A program made the translations under genes and the position numbers. From Aquatica leii (lineage: Eukaryota > Arthropoda > Insecta > Coleoptera > Lampyridae), in the NCBI GenBank assembly GCA_035610365.1, contig CM069435.1:91545389-91609388 (forward strand): a stretch of 64,000 nucleotides of DNA. Reading direction: 5' to 3'. How positions within the stretch are numbered: position 1 is the stretch's first letter; every line of letters begins with the position of its first letter. The notes below the pieces were generated by a model. It was not told the origin of the DNA. It searched no databases and was given only the letters and a program-made list of their open reading frames with translations. This document shows, piece after piece, positions 1 to 12,461 of this stretch.

Positions 1-747
1 CAGGGTCAAACCAAGCCATTGTACAATAAACTTGATCATATAAGTGCAGTGACGCACATTTGCATTGGAGGGTTTTCATTGAAATCGCGTTTTGCAACGT
101 CATCTTTAGACAATACCTGTCGTATCTATGAACTTTTAACAGGACAACTATTACTTCAGTTAATTTACAAGGAAGGTATTTCAACTTTTACACTTGACAC
201 TTCCTTATGGAGCTTGTATTTAGGTACATCGTCAGGTATCATACAACAATATAATTTAACAAATCCACCAAGAAGTACGATCCAACATGTAAGCGACACC
301 AATAATAAATTATTTTTTGTCGGGCATACACAGCAAGTTAATTGTCTAGCTCTCAACATCACCAATGATATTTTAGTCTCAGGTTCTGAAGATAAACTTG
401 TGTTGGTTTGGGACGTTGAGAGTAGGCAAATCCTAAACAAATTGGAGCATAAATCACCAATTACTAATATTGGGTTCATCTGTAGCACTGCATTTACAGG
501 ATGTAAACCAAAAGTCGTCTTGGCTGAATTACAGCGTATTATAAGCTTGGACTCTGAAAAATACAAAGTCGGTGTTATACAAAACCAGGACATCACTTTT
601 AGTGATGACAGTGATTGTGAAGCTAGTCGTGGAGATTGTGAGTTAGTGTTAAAGGATAAGTTGTTGATGGCTTATGGTGTTAACGAACGATTATATTCTT
701 GTCTTACCAAAATGATTCAAGAACGAGACGGTGTTAAATATAAATAA
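1..747 (+). CDS. WDR18: WDR18 homolog (WD40 repeat protein), 3' part
   Basis: The reading frame is open from the left edge to a TAA at 745-747, so the 5' part of the gene lies outside the window. About 249 residues are visible. WD40 blades can be read: one around 'RFATSSLDNTCRIYEL' with 'TGQLLL' after it, and a clear GH...WD blade around 'VSGSEDKLVLVWDVESRQI' (residues about 115-145). The order of these motifs and the acidic C-terminal end match metazoan WDR18 (yeast Ipi3), known as a partner of PELP1 and TEX10 in the nucleolar Rix1 complex that matures pre-60S ribosomes. The last 60 residues are less conserved, as is usual for the family. No intron is visible inside this stretch. It converges with the channel gene that ends at 2516. 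The family call is from recognition of the sequence; no search was run. Confidence 0.85.
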   Translation, partial: QGQTKPLYNKLDHISAVTHICIGGFSLKSRFATSSLDNTCRIYELLTGQLLLQLIYKEGISTFTLDTSLWSLYLGTSSGIIQQYNLTNPPRSTIQHVSDTNNKLFFVGHTQQVNCLALNITNDILVSGSEDKLVLVWDVESRQILNKLEHKSPITNIGFICSTAFTGCKPKVVLAELQRIISLDSEKYKVGVIQNQDITFSDDSDCEASRGDCELVLKDKLLMAYGVNERLYSCLTKMIQERDGVKYK

Positions 748-788
748 TGGAATTGGTAATTTAAATGTTTTCGTTTTTGTAAAAAAAT

Positions 789-794
789 AATAAA
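789..794 (+). promoter_or_regulatory. Poly(A) signal of WDR18
   Basis: A canonical AATAAA lies 42 bases past the WDR18 stop codon, in an A/T-rich tract followed by a T-rich stretch. It is the first such hexamer after the stop and is the likely 3' end signal. Confidence 0.6.
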
Positions 795-2515
795 ATTTGT
801 ATCTTATTTGGTGTTCTTTTAAACTTACTAACTTTATACCCAGTTTACACAAGAGTGAGCTGATGTAGGCCACTGAATCAAAGACAGGTCGAAAGAAAAC
901 AAAATCATTGAACTGACAAGTGAAGTATGACTTTACATTGTCTTGGTCAATGTTACCAATTATCTTATAGCTGAGAATTGGAAGTACATAAATCCCTAAG
1001 AACGGATTATGAAAGTTAAGATGTTTCTTCGTTTACTATTCATCAAACATGTATATTCATAATCAGTTAAATTCTTGCTTTAGAACTGTTTTTGAGGATA
1101 CGTTTCTATACTTATTTGATACCAGATCTCGCGTCATTTTACTATCTTTTATAAATCTGTAAAGGTCATTAGCGTGTAGATACGTCATAGGGGTATGTCC
1201 GATTACACAATGTTGAATTTTAAAAATACGGTTAATTGCTTTATATTCATCACAAACAACTTAGCCGATTTAACTGGCAATTTCATATAATTTATTTTGT
1301 TAAAATGATTTACCTTCAAATTAAATTGGTATGAATCAAATACTGTATGGATTTTAAATTACTGTATAGCATATGTTTTTTGCTAGTGTAAGTTGGGTTG
1401 TCTAACGGACGTTACCTTACCAACTGAATTTTGTTTATAACCGATGACGATATTAAATCGCGCCATATTGGCGTTATGCTGTATGGTTCGTGTTTCGTTT
1501 GTTTTGTGTTCACCATTTCTAAGAAAGTATAATTGCAGAATCTTTACAGCGAAACTTGCAATTTTAGAAGTCAAACTTGCTTAAAATATTTTGTGTACTC
1601 TTTTTGTGGTTATTATTGAGTACGAGTCCCAAATATGCGCAACGCATAAAATATTTTTCGTATAAAGTTATCAACAGTATTCACCAGGGTTCTGATAACT
1701 TGGAAGGTAATTATTCCTACTCCTTTTCGTTATATAAAATTTTGTTTCTGTTGTTGAAGCTTTATGAGCATACTACACATCCTACCGAGCATCCCACACC
1801 TGTTTGCACTTAATACCTTCCAATTATTTCCTTCACCTGTGAATTGAAGATCTGTAACTTCTTTTGAGTGAATCATCACTACAAGGTAGGGGCATTAATA
1901 GAATTTTTTTATTTGCTCACGTACATCATCATACTTTGTATTGTCGAATTACCTTAATTATATTTCAAATGTATTTAAGCAATATTGTATGAAGAGCGCC
2001 TGTTAGGTAGGCAACCACATTGCATCATTTTGCTGAAGTTGTAATTTTAAATTAAGTAGATCGAGTGGCGCCACTTCAGCATCGATCCGTTAGTTTAAAA
2101 TGTGAGGTTATGGCGTCACGTGTTGTAGTTAAAAATTACATTGAATTACTTAATTGCTTCATTTTATTCTGAGGATTTACGATTTCTTACAACTACAAAA
2201 AAAATTATTTTGTTTCTCTCTTTACAATAATATCTACACTTTAACATTATTATCTAAAAATATTTCACTATCTACTGCATTAAAGTTGGCTCTTAAGTAG
2301 AAATTGTGTTTTGGTTTAACGATTGTTAAACGAAACTGGGGACTAATTTGTGCTGTTATTAATCTTGTATCTATTAGCACGATAAGCGATTTTTGGTTCG
2401 ACTTAATCACAATTCTCAAATTTTGGCACTCTGTTATACTGTTTTAGTGTGTGACCGGGAGTATAAAATGCGAAATCTCACTTGACGTTTAGGCACCTAC
2501 GATAACAACCACGTA
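795..2515. other. Convergent intergenic region, no gene seen
   Basis: This lies between the 3' ends of WDR18 and the channel gene. The open frames here (for example at 1577-1813) begin with non-ATG codons, lack splice signals and look like chance. The only structure noticed is a perfect 12-bp palindrome, AGTGGCGCCACT, at 2064-2075. The 3' UTR of the channel gene should occupy part of the right end. Confidence 0.6.
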
Positions 2516-5500
2516 TCAATCGTACTTATGGGTATCTGCACTTCCACCTCTAAGAATCCGCCTGCGGATTGGCTGTTTCGAACCACTACCGTAATCTAAA
2601 CTAGCCGAACGTTTTTTTCGCATCTGAGCAGCCAACATTTCGAGTTCCCAATTCGCGTTATTCTCGTATTCGCCCGATTCGTAGCCCGGCTCGGAGGATT
2701 CTCCCAAATCTGATTCGCATTCGGCGTCTGTGTCTGATTCCACGTCCAAGATAACCGATGGTTCTAGCACTGGTGATATTGACCTTGCCGCTTCTTTAAA
2801 AGTCGTTTGTATTCGAGTAGCAACCGTATCCATCGATTCCTATTAAAATTATTAATTGCAATCGATTCATACTAATCGATAAATACTTACGGTAATAGAG
2901 CTATCTGTGCCTTTTTCGAGGTCTGAGATATGTGCCCGCAGTTGATTGATTATCTGGTCCCGGGATTGTATTTCATTTTCGAGTTTTTGAAATTTCAGCT
3001 GGAATGTGTCTTGCATCTCTTGCATTTGGTTTAGCATTATTTGTTTTATTGCGACGAGCATTTCGCCATAGTATTGCTGGTCTTCTTCAAAGGTACCTAG
3101 GATTTTATTCTTAAGATTCGTTGAGCATTCAGGTAGGCTTACCTTTTAAAAGTTTTAATTGGTTGGTTTTCGACGATAAGATGGCATATTTCTCGAAGTC
3201 TTGTAGTTTGTTGCCGCTTTCTTCTTGGTTGGTATCCTCGGTGCCTAAAATGTTTAGATTTGCCGGTGGACTAGGTAGCGTATCTCTGTTGAAGGTCACA
3301 CTTTTCGAAAGTTTGCTGTGTCTGGCCGCGTATCCTTCAATAGTCGGGGCCCGCATTAGCTTTTTCAATTCACTAGAATCGCCGTTGGGCGGAATCGGTA
3401 CTTGAGCATCTTCCGAAAGCTTCTTAAGTATCGATTTAAGATTTCTACGTTCTAAAGTCTCATTAGACTCTGAAATCGCCTGGACGGACGTTAACTCCTC
3501 ATGCATTTTACTACCTTCCGAACGTGAACGGGTCAACGTGTCGATATTTTGCTGGTACTCTTGCACGTCTAAACTAAAACTACGTTGTTTGATTTCCGAC
3601 TCTAGCTCGGCCAGTTTTTGTCGTTCATTCAAAATTTTTAACTTTTTAACGAAAGGTAAACCACCGTATTCGGGCGAAAGATCGTCAATGGACCGGTAGT
3701 TTTTGGTCTTGCGATTTAACACTAACAGACTCGGCTTTGTCTTAATCGTACTGTCCGATTTACTACTAAAACTAGTCGAAGATATACTGGATGGATCGCT
3801 AAATTCGCGCACTATGGCCGCTTTTTTTAATTTACTCCAAGGCGCTTCTGATTTCTCACTGTCACTAACGCTATCACTACGTAAACTGGACGGCTCCGTT
3901 ATGTCACCGGGTTCTTTTACACCTAGATCTTTACTCTCTTTACTTTCGCGTATAGTCAATACTTTATTAACGTCTTTATGTAATTTCAATCTGTCCCTAA
4001 AAGATATTTTATGAGCAATTGAGGACACCGTGAGCGGTTTCAACGGCGTTGGAAACGAAATCAAGCTTTTGTTTGAAGTGGATGTTGTCACTGTAGTGGC
4101 TGTTGGACTGGTAGGTTGACTGCTGGACGTTGTAGGTAACTGGTTCCTCTCGATTTTTCAACAAAAGCACCCGCTGAAGGAGTGGAAGACCCGAGCCCGT
4201 TGGTTGATCCTCAGGCGGGGGACTTCTAACACTCGGACATGATAACAAGGAAACCGTAGCCGAGTTTGTTCTATCTTCGTGATCTTGCTTCTCTTTTAAC
4301 AGCCTCAACCGAGCCAGCAGCGGTAAACCCGCACCAAGCGGCGACATCGTCGGCTCACTAGCTGGCGCTTGCTCATTGCCGCTGATCTCCTCTTGACTTA
4401 AATCGTGCGATTTCACACGAGACATTCTCTTAAGCACACTTTTAGTAGCACATTCATCTTTAACATGTAGCGGCTGCAGTTCTAAACACTCATCCTCGGA
4501 ACGCCTCGTACGCGATTTTTTGATCACCTTGCGTAGTTCCTGCAAACATTCTTACAAAAACACGAAACTCTAATCAAAAACATACCTTAGCCTCATGCCT
4601 GATTTTGCCAACAAGACCCTTGTCGATACCACCTTGCTCCGAGCGTGAGTCCTTGCGATGATGCCCCTGCTTTGCCGAAGCCTTTACCTCCATTAACCGT
4701 TTCCGGCCTAAATTTTGCAAAATCTCTTGAGCCTCGGGGTAATCTTTCATTGCGGCTAATACGTCCTCACGCGACAGCGAGAATAATTCCGAGTAGCCCA
4801 CCGACCTAACATCAGCCGTTCGCCTAATCACCTTTAGTAAACGTAAGCCAAAACAAAGCTTAACTTAACTCACTTGTTCAATCCGTCCAAGTTTAAGATG
4901 CCAATCTCGCCGAAGAAATCACCCGCTTTCATCGTAGTCAACACCTTGCCGTGTTCGCTCAGAACTTCTAAAATGCCATCAGCTATTATAAACATCTCAC
5001 GCGCCACCTCCCCTTTTCGACAAATCGAATCTCCGGGCGTAAATATGTAAGCCTTCATTTTAAGGACTAAATCGTGAAGGAACTCGGGCTGGCACTCTTG
5101 AAAAATTGTGACCTATGTAAAGTTAGTTTTAACCCGGGATTGTGCAACTTTAAACCCCTACCTTTTTCAACACGCTTAGATTAACGTGCAGAGCTAGCTC
5201 GGTCTTAAGCTTGTCGGGAAGTAATCCCAAAGCAGTGTTTATGTCGCCCCCTCCTTGAATGCGACCCCTCGACCACGAATAATCGTACCATCGCAACACC
5301 CTACGTTTCATACCACCAGGCACCTTGTGATGCCGCATGTACGTTTTAGCACCATCTAGAAGGCGTTCGAATTCCAAGCGGTTAGCATTACGATTCGTTA
5401 TCACATTTCCTACTTGTCCTGAAATTTGAGTTATTATATATTGGCGTGTGCCAGTATTCGGTCGACTTACCTACGATCGTAGCAAAGATAAATACTCCGA

Positions 5501-8500
5501 TTAAATAACTTACAATTGTGAACACATATCTGAAACAGGCAATTTCAAAAGTTTCAACTCAAAGTTTTCGAAAATCCATCGCGACAGGACTTGGAAAAGG
5601 CTGTTCGATAACTTTGAGTGGTGTCACACATAAGAGGCGGTCGAAGACGCGTGCGATGATGAACAGCCCTTTAGCCCTGCCGCGACGGTCATTTACAATC
5701 GAGACATACCCTTTATTAGTCCGGAATTGAAGCAGGCGTGATTTGATGCCTCGACGCGGCAGGGACCGAGGGCCGTCCACCGAGTTGATATTCCTGCGTT
5801 CAAACGCGCGCGTACTCAAAAGAAAAAACCACGCTCATACTCACTCAGCATTAGTTTCGGGTGTCGGAAGATCTCCAATAGTCGTTAGAGTTAGCGTAGA
5901 CCAGTACAAAGACCCCAAATATTTCCTAGCTAAAGTTGCGTAATCACCTGGACGGTATGGATAAACCCAATCACCCTTTGACAAGAAATCGAATTATACT
6001 CTCGGATGCGATTACAACACAACGCACTCACCTGAAAGCCTTCGGCCTCCGAAAGTAAATAATAGAAACAGCCGAACCAATGGGCTAAAATCAAGAGTAT
6101 GTGAATCAAGTTAATTACTCTCCATAAATTAGGCCACACTGTGCGCGATTCAACGATGTAATAAAATTTAACAGATCGATAAACCTAAAACAAACGCAGA
6201 CAAAATAAATTTCCATTCGAGGAAGATTTAAATTTATCTGTTGCAATTATAGACGGTCCGCGACAGTTCCCTCACCTTTAAAAACCTCGGGAACCTCAGA
6301 ATAGGATGGATACCAATTTGCACTTGTAGGATGTCTAGAGGAGTTAGAGCCGCCAAATCCAAAAGAAAGGCACGTGATTTTAAATAATGTCCCGCTAATT
6401 TTTTATAGTTATACACCATAAGTCCTTGTTCTAAATAACCGGTACGCAACTGAACTCCAATGTCAAAAACAAACACCACGTCACTAATTAAATCGCACGT
6501 AATCCAAAACTTCGACAACATCTCCTTTAAACACAAAAAGAGAAACAATTACGGAGGAAAGGGGTTCGAGACGGTGATCGATCTTCTTACCTGAAACTCC
6601 GGGAAACTTTGTCGAACTATTAGAGCCCACATGTTATACAACAAACATACAGTAACGACCATTAACCAATAGAAATAAAAATTTTCGTCGGGATTCACAA
6701 CCGTCAGTGGCTTCTTCTTTATTCGCCTCCTTCGACGTGGTGCCGACTTTGTGCCGTCGGCGTTACCTCCTTCGCTACCGGTGTCTTCGACAGTTTCTTG
6801 CGTTTCGGGTATTTGACGCGTCGAAAATCTCTTCAAAAACGAATCTTCTCGTTTCAGAGGAGGCTTCTGCAAACGAAATATTCAACCGCATGCCGCACCC
6901 GTACGAGTTTCTAACATCGACATGCGATCCCGATACAAAAATCAAGTTTGTATAGACTGTCGAAAATTAAATGATGACAAAAGTTAGGTTACGTTCAGCA
7001 AGTTAAAATGAGCTTAGGTTGAATGCCAATCGTGAATGGAATATAATGTTAGGTTAGATCCCTTAATTCAAAGTAAGTCAAATGGAAACAACACAAAATT
7101 AGAGTGATGTTAAGTTGTACATCCTGCTAGAACACGAACACTTTAGGCTGCTGTAAATTAATAATTGGAGATCAACAAAACAATCCTAGGTTAGACCCTT
7201 TACATGAAAGTTAACTAATCCAGAATACTGTCAAAATGAAACAGAGATTTCAAATTATTTTTTCCTATATTAAAATTTAGACTAAAATAACCCAGTGCGT
7301 TAATTGTTTCATACAATTTACTGTGGAATTTAATTATATTACAAATAAATAACAGTGCATTAGATTAAATTAACAAAAAAGAATATGAAATTTGTAGAAC
7401 AGTTTGGCAGTATTATGGATTAGTCAGTTAGATTGCATAATAATGTTGTGTTGTGTATCCTACAAGGAAAATATATATGTGTAGATCTAGAGATTAAATA
7501 TTAGTTTAATCTTCCTATAGGCATATCTTGTTTCCAGTTGGCTAACTGAAAAGTGAAGCGGCTTATGGTAGACAGTTCTAACGGAGAACCCATGTGTATT
7601 TAGTTGAGAGGCTATAATATTTGTTCCTTGTTAGTAGGCCGGTTTAATTTTTTTTAACTGCTTATTACATCGTACTTACTATTTCGTAACCTAACCTCAT
7701 TTTGGTTGACCTACTTAACCTAAGATTGTTTTTATTCGACTTTGGATTTAAAGAATTCTAACCTTACAAAGATTTAATTTAACTCCTAAAAGGTCTACAC
7801 CTATGATTACACGATTTGAACTAACCTTACTTTTGGCTGCTCTACTTAACGTACGATTTTTTCGACTTAAACTAACTTTCTACTACTCAACCTAAATTGA
7901 TATAAGCAGCTTGTCAAAAATGGCACTAATGTTGGGAAGAGGTCATCAGGTCATAGTTGACATGAATGTAGTTATCAGTGAGAAGCTGTTATATACTTAC
8001 CCTATTACCGCAAAATATGTGCCGCAATAACTTTAGACATGGAAAAACTTATTTAGTAGCGAATCAAGGCAAATTACATTGGGCGAAATAAGGAGCAAGG
8101 AAATACGGATCGGATAAGTATACTAGAAATAGTTCTAAAGTTGACAAAATCAAACCTACTCCGCGGGATATTCTTCGTAATGAATATGGGGGTTGCGACG
8201 ATTGTTGTGTTTGTGAAAGACAAACATGATCATTATGATCAAACAGGAACGCGGTTTTAGTTAGCACTGGGAAAGAGCTTAGAGGATCAAAAGGAGGATC
8301 CTATAGTGAATTCTCAAATCTAGCAGGACAATGTAGACATAGTTCACTAGAAAAATTAATAGCTAATATGAAAATTCAGTATTTTTTAACACAATATCTT
8401 TTCGACACGATTAGTTGAAGAAGCAGTTCCAACCTCTACCAATGGTGTTAAAGGTGAATTTGGAAATGTACTTTTCCTAGAGTCGTTTTGTTTTTTAGTA

Positions 8501-11303
8501 GATCCATCGATCGACATATCTTTCCGTAATAAATTCCAAAGTAAAGTCCGCTTTTCAACCTCTTTACAGTATATTTAACAAGCTGCTCTTAAGGCCTATG
8601 TAAGTTCCAAAACTATGGGATTAACTTATTTTACGGGTTTCGGGTAAGTTGGTCCTGAGATCCCCATCAAAAACGTATATAACATTCTTTATAGTTGACG
8701 ACCCATTTTTGTGTTTGACTTCCTAGAGTCAACAAAACCAATTTGATTTGAGCGGTTACTTTTTACGCTTTTAGCCAGAATTCGTGTTTCTAATCTGCCA
8801 GCATGTTAAGCATTATCCTATCTCTTCAGAAGGGGATGTAAACTCTTCTACTATATATTGACGGGATCTGACCTAATCTAACTTGTTTCCCTTTTGGGAG
8901 TAATCCGCCAGGATTCAACTTAACCTCATTTCTATTTGTGCGATTTAACTGCAAGTATTTTAAGGCCACGGAAAAAGTATTTGCCAAGCAGCAAAATATT
9001 TATTTATTATCAAAATCACAAGATCTGAGCTAGCCTGGATCCAACCTATGGCTACTGAAGTTTTTAATGTGAACTAACCTGACTTTATGTCATTTTATCT
9101 ATTGCAACCTTATTATTGAATCACTACTTTGAAACCCGACTTTGTAATGTTTCAATTTCGTCGAATTTAAAAATAACTTTTAATTGCGAAACTCTTGAGT
9201 TTAAGCTACCTCATATTAAAATTGACGTCGAGTACCCAACCTAGCTTTTGATGTCGTCAATTTAGTTTTAAGTGGATCGTGCTCCTCGCATCATTTGTCT
9301 ACCTACAACCGTAATATGTGTTTTACCCCGATTCAGTCGTTGCCCGTTTTCAAATTGCTTTAATAATCAATAAACGCCGACGATAGAAAACCACACGACA
9401 GCCGTGTAAATTGGCAATATCAAAGTACGCTATTGAAAAACGCCTGCAACGATGTTTACAATTGCAATTTAAAGTCGAGAATTTGAATGAGGCGCAGATA
9501 AAGCTCCACCGCCTTCACCTTACGTACCGCAGACTATATTAAACCCTGTTCCCTGCATTATTTCACTACATTACGTACCTTTTGTATCGCCGAAGAAATT
9601 TGCACCGTCGTCCTTAGCTTCATCCATCGTTGATTGGATTTTGTTCTGAAATTATTGAAGACATTAGGAGTTTAGAATACAGTCGCGATGGATAAAAACA
9701 GTCCACATAAATGCACTTATAGAAGTCAGCAAAGAAGTTAGTACTATAGTAGAGTTAAGGAAGTTGAAAATACAGTAATAATACCTAAACAGCATACCTA
9801 AGTCATTCAAAGAGACAAATAAAAGATCAAAGTTGTTTTAACGCACGTTCCGTCTACAGCTGTGATCTTTTGGCAATCAAAAAACAATGAATAGTAGTAG
9901 AAATAATAATAGTACACTGTAGTAATTGTAGTTACTGCGGAAGGCCACGAAACACATCGAATAGAAGTTGCAACTGCAAGTTTTTTTTTTTTAATTTTAC
10001 GTAAGTAGTAGGGATAAATTGCTAAATTATATTCATAACCTCTTGATTTTACGCAGAGAATGATAGCAAGCCATGACCGCACGTATGTTCTTCCAACTTT
10101 GAGTAGCCGCTTTCTGCGTTTCTTCCACAAATCCTTGCGTTTCTTTTTTCTCAGTTCTGCAAAGATACCTTTCAAGACAATCTATTTAAAATTTCACACA
10201 CAGACACACAATAATCGACCGACGAGACGGATCGAGAGGTTTTATTTTTCGAATCAGCGGTTCTCAAACTTTTGTTTGTGGTTTGGGCGAGGGTATGACA
10301 CCGGGTACGATTATTACAACGCATAGGTAACGACATCTTTTAAGAGCAAGCAAATGATTCGAGCAATCTAATCTCTTGGTATGATGCAGAGGTAGCGAGT
10401 TTTGAAGCACATTTAGTAACTTTACTAGGAAAGTTAGAGAGGGAACGTCAGTTAATGTAGTTTCAGTGGTGCTATGACTATATCATAAAAGACAAAAAGA
10501 AATGAACAGAAAAATGGAATAATTTTGAGAAAAAGTTCTTTTCAAAGGATTATAGTTTTACTAAGGAAAAATCGACTGCATCTGAAAGAGGCTATTGTAA
10601 AGAAATAGTTGCGGATGTAGAAACTGAAATGAATTTAAGCCTTTTGATGTTAAAAGTCTACGAGAGTTTTTGTAATACAAAAATTTATAAGCTATTAGTA
10701 TTCTGTGCGAAAGGATGTTATATGTTGGAAATTAAGAAATAAGACAAACCCACACCCTTAATTACGCAGACCGCGCCCCCAAGTTCGCAGACCACGCCCT
10801 CTTCCATAGTTTGAGAGCCGCTGCCTTTGAATAATTACTTAAGCACCTAAAACAGTTTCGTGAAACAAAAGTTAAAATTTATTCATGTAAACAACACATT
10901 TGGGAACACGTAACTTGCATCAGAATCAGTTTACCTCTGCGAAGCGACTTTACATCATAGCGCGCGTACCAGAATTTAAATAGTTTTTTCTAGATATTTT
11001 TTTAAAGAAATTCTATTTGCAACCAATAATTTACATTTTATCGTTTTTAAAATTTTTATTTCAATAATGCGCAAGCGAGTGTGAGAAAAAACAGCGAATA
11101 TCGCGTTGAAATTATTTTCTTAGGGTAGTGTATGGGTAGTAAATGGCGATATAATAGTAACAAGCAAAGTACCTGGTGTTGGGACTTTTGTCAGATTCGT
11201 TGGCGTTTGAAGAATCTTCATCCTCTCGACTGGTGTTATGCGATTTGGGAGACTGTAAAGGAGTGCGAGCATCGTCAGAACTCCCGTCGTCGCCTTTGGC
11301 CAT
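2516..11303 (-). CDS. Cngl: Cyclic-nucleotide-gated channel, Cngl/CNGB-like, 13 coding exons
   Basis: Exons, all with GT-AG borders: 11303-11173, 9645-9579, 6866-6591, 6524-6276, 6184-6032, 5975-5845, 5529-5471, 5418-5162, 5112-4874, 4823-4586, 4539-3143, 3096-2891, 2839-2516. Phases match at every join. The product is about 1,241 residues: S1 near 125-148, S2-S3 about 165-235, S4-S5 with '[20 protein letters not shown]', pore '[13 protein letters not shown]' near 320, S6, C-linker 356-440, cNMP-binding domain 441-545 with '[10 protein letters not shown]' and 'RTADVRS', a long Ser-rich tail, a coiled coil (1066-1134) and an acidic end. The family makes cation channels opened by cGMP/cAMP at the plasma membrane of sensory and other neurons. 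The filter Asp and long tail fit the insect Cngl group. The start was chosen at 11303, where the context AAAACAATGG is ideal; the frame stays open upstream to the acceptor at 11348. Oddity: the frame changes once in exon 11, inside 4010-4170, and removing one A from the A5 run at 4154-4158 restores the total to a multiple of three. Confidence 0.88.
6867..9578 (-). other. Large intron 2 of the channel gene
   Basis: This 2.7-kb intron joins the exon ending in 'SSAIQK' to the exon starting 'KPPLKRE'. Donor GTACGT and acceptor TTTGCAG are clear. It holds scattered TAACCTAACC / AGGTTAGATC motifs (for example 7046-7058, 7686-7700), the degenerate repeat seen all over the window. No ORF here looks real. 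Confidence 0.75.
10255..10823. mobile_element. Short hAT-type non-autonomous element inside a channel intron
   Basis: The left end CAGCGGTTCTCAAACT (10255-10270) and the right end AGTTTGAGAGCCGCTG (10808-10823) are inverted repeats with one mismatch over 16 bp. This CAG(C/T)GGTTCTCAAA terminus is typical of hAT elements. The 569-bp body has no transposase. Flanks TTTCGAAT (left) and CTTTGAAT (right, one base outside the repeat) look like an aged 8-bp target duplication (6 of 8 match). It lies in the first coding intron of the channel gene (9646-11172). Confidence 0.65.
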
Positions 11304-11348
11304 TGTTTTATCCCCACCCACATTCTCGTTTCCACCGAGTGTTTCTAA

Positions 11349-12390
11349 CTGCGTAACAAAAAACAGTAAAGTTAGAGATACTCGCACGGTCACATACGAA
11401 ACGATTTCATAAGTAAGGTTAAAATCGATACTGGACGATTTACGCTAGTCGTAAAAGAAAACTTATTAAAAGAATCTTCGATGAAGGGCATAAACAATTT
11501 AATAAAAAATTAAAAATCGACTACGTTAAGATTTTATAACCGTTATGAGACCTACATTAATTTCGGCCTCGTAAAAAGTTTACACGCCGAATATTTTCGT
11601 CGTAAAATAAACAAGGCCTACTTTCTGTTTTAAGGTCGCTTTTAATTATAACCTTGAAAGATCATAGCGTCCTTAATTTTGAGAGATATATATAATAAGT
11701 GGAAATTAGCTTTTCCATAAATATAAAATTTGTTGGTGCATATAACTTTTAGGTTCAATTAAAGAATCACTCGTCTAACCACATTCTGTGACGTTGAAGT
11801 TTGTCCTATACTCAATGAGTTTTACTTAGCAAACTACGAGAGTATCTTTAAGTTTATTTTGCTTAGGTACAAAAAAGCTCTTACTCTACACTTAATTATC
11901 TAACTTCGTTATTCCGGTTAAACTTGTTACAATAAGATAGGTTATGTGATATCACATCAATTATTCCGAGTCTTAGGTCTATGGATACTTCAAGTATAGT
12001 CTACTCATATGATAACGATGCCAAATAACAGCTAGCGTTGGAACAACCTAGTCACAAATAGTATAAAATTAAAAACTGCAAGTTCCGCAAAGAGGTATTG
12101 TTTTGGGGACAGAAATCAAAATAATCGACGATACAGAATCGTAATCAAACATAAAATAGATACTTCAATTGAGAGAACGATGTAAAACTCAACCGACGAG
12201 AGATGTGCACAAAAGCAGTCTTGATGAAACACAGGCCAAAGTCTAGTGAAGTGTAACAACAGAAGAGTTGTCTTTAAAGAATCTACGATCTAAAAAACAC
12301 AGTAAAACTGTTTTAACAGTCTTGTATTCAGAAAAAGTGGAAAGCGAAACCATAAACAGAATAACGTTTTTCTAATCGTCAGATTTACCA
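11349..12390. other. Upstream region of the channel gene, nothing clear
   Basis: AT-rich sequence between the first recognised channel exon and the candidate exon at 12391. A 5' UTR exon and the promoter of the channel could lie here or further right, but no signal decides it. Confidence 0.4.
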
Positions 12391-12461
12391 ATGGTTTTTT
12401 TGGCACGTGTTCCTCTACTGCTTTTGGTGTTGGAAAGTTGTATTTGTTGGTCTTTATACCT
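12391..12461 (+). CDS. Candidate first coding exon encoding a signal peptide
   Basis: An ATG opens 23 codons beginning 'MVFLARVPLLLLVLES' and then 'CICWSLY', ending at a perfect donor (CT, then GTAAGTAAAG). A basic residue, a leucine-rich core and small or polar residues after it are what a secretory signal peptide looks like. Many insect neuropeptide and receptor genes have such a first exon. The exon ends with two bases of a codon (phase 2). The candidate exon at 27578-27683 starts with the one base needed, which would link them over a 15-kb intron. The same bases also read as a splice-compatible exon on the minus strand (12459-12389), so the strand is not certain. The product is not recognised. 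Confidence 0.35.

Noticed and set aside
1577-1813. Open frame with a hydrophobic, signal-peptide-like start
   Set aside because: It begins with TTG, sits in the convergent intergenic region and has no conserved features after the leader.
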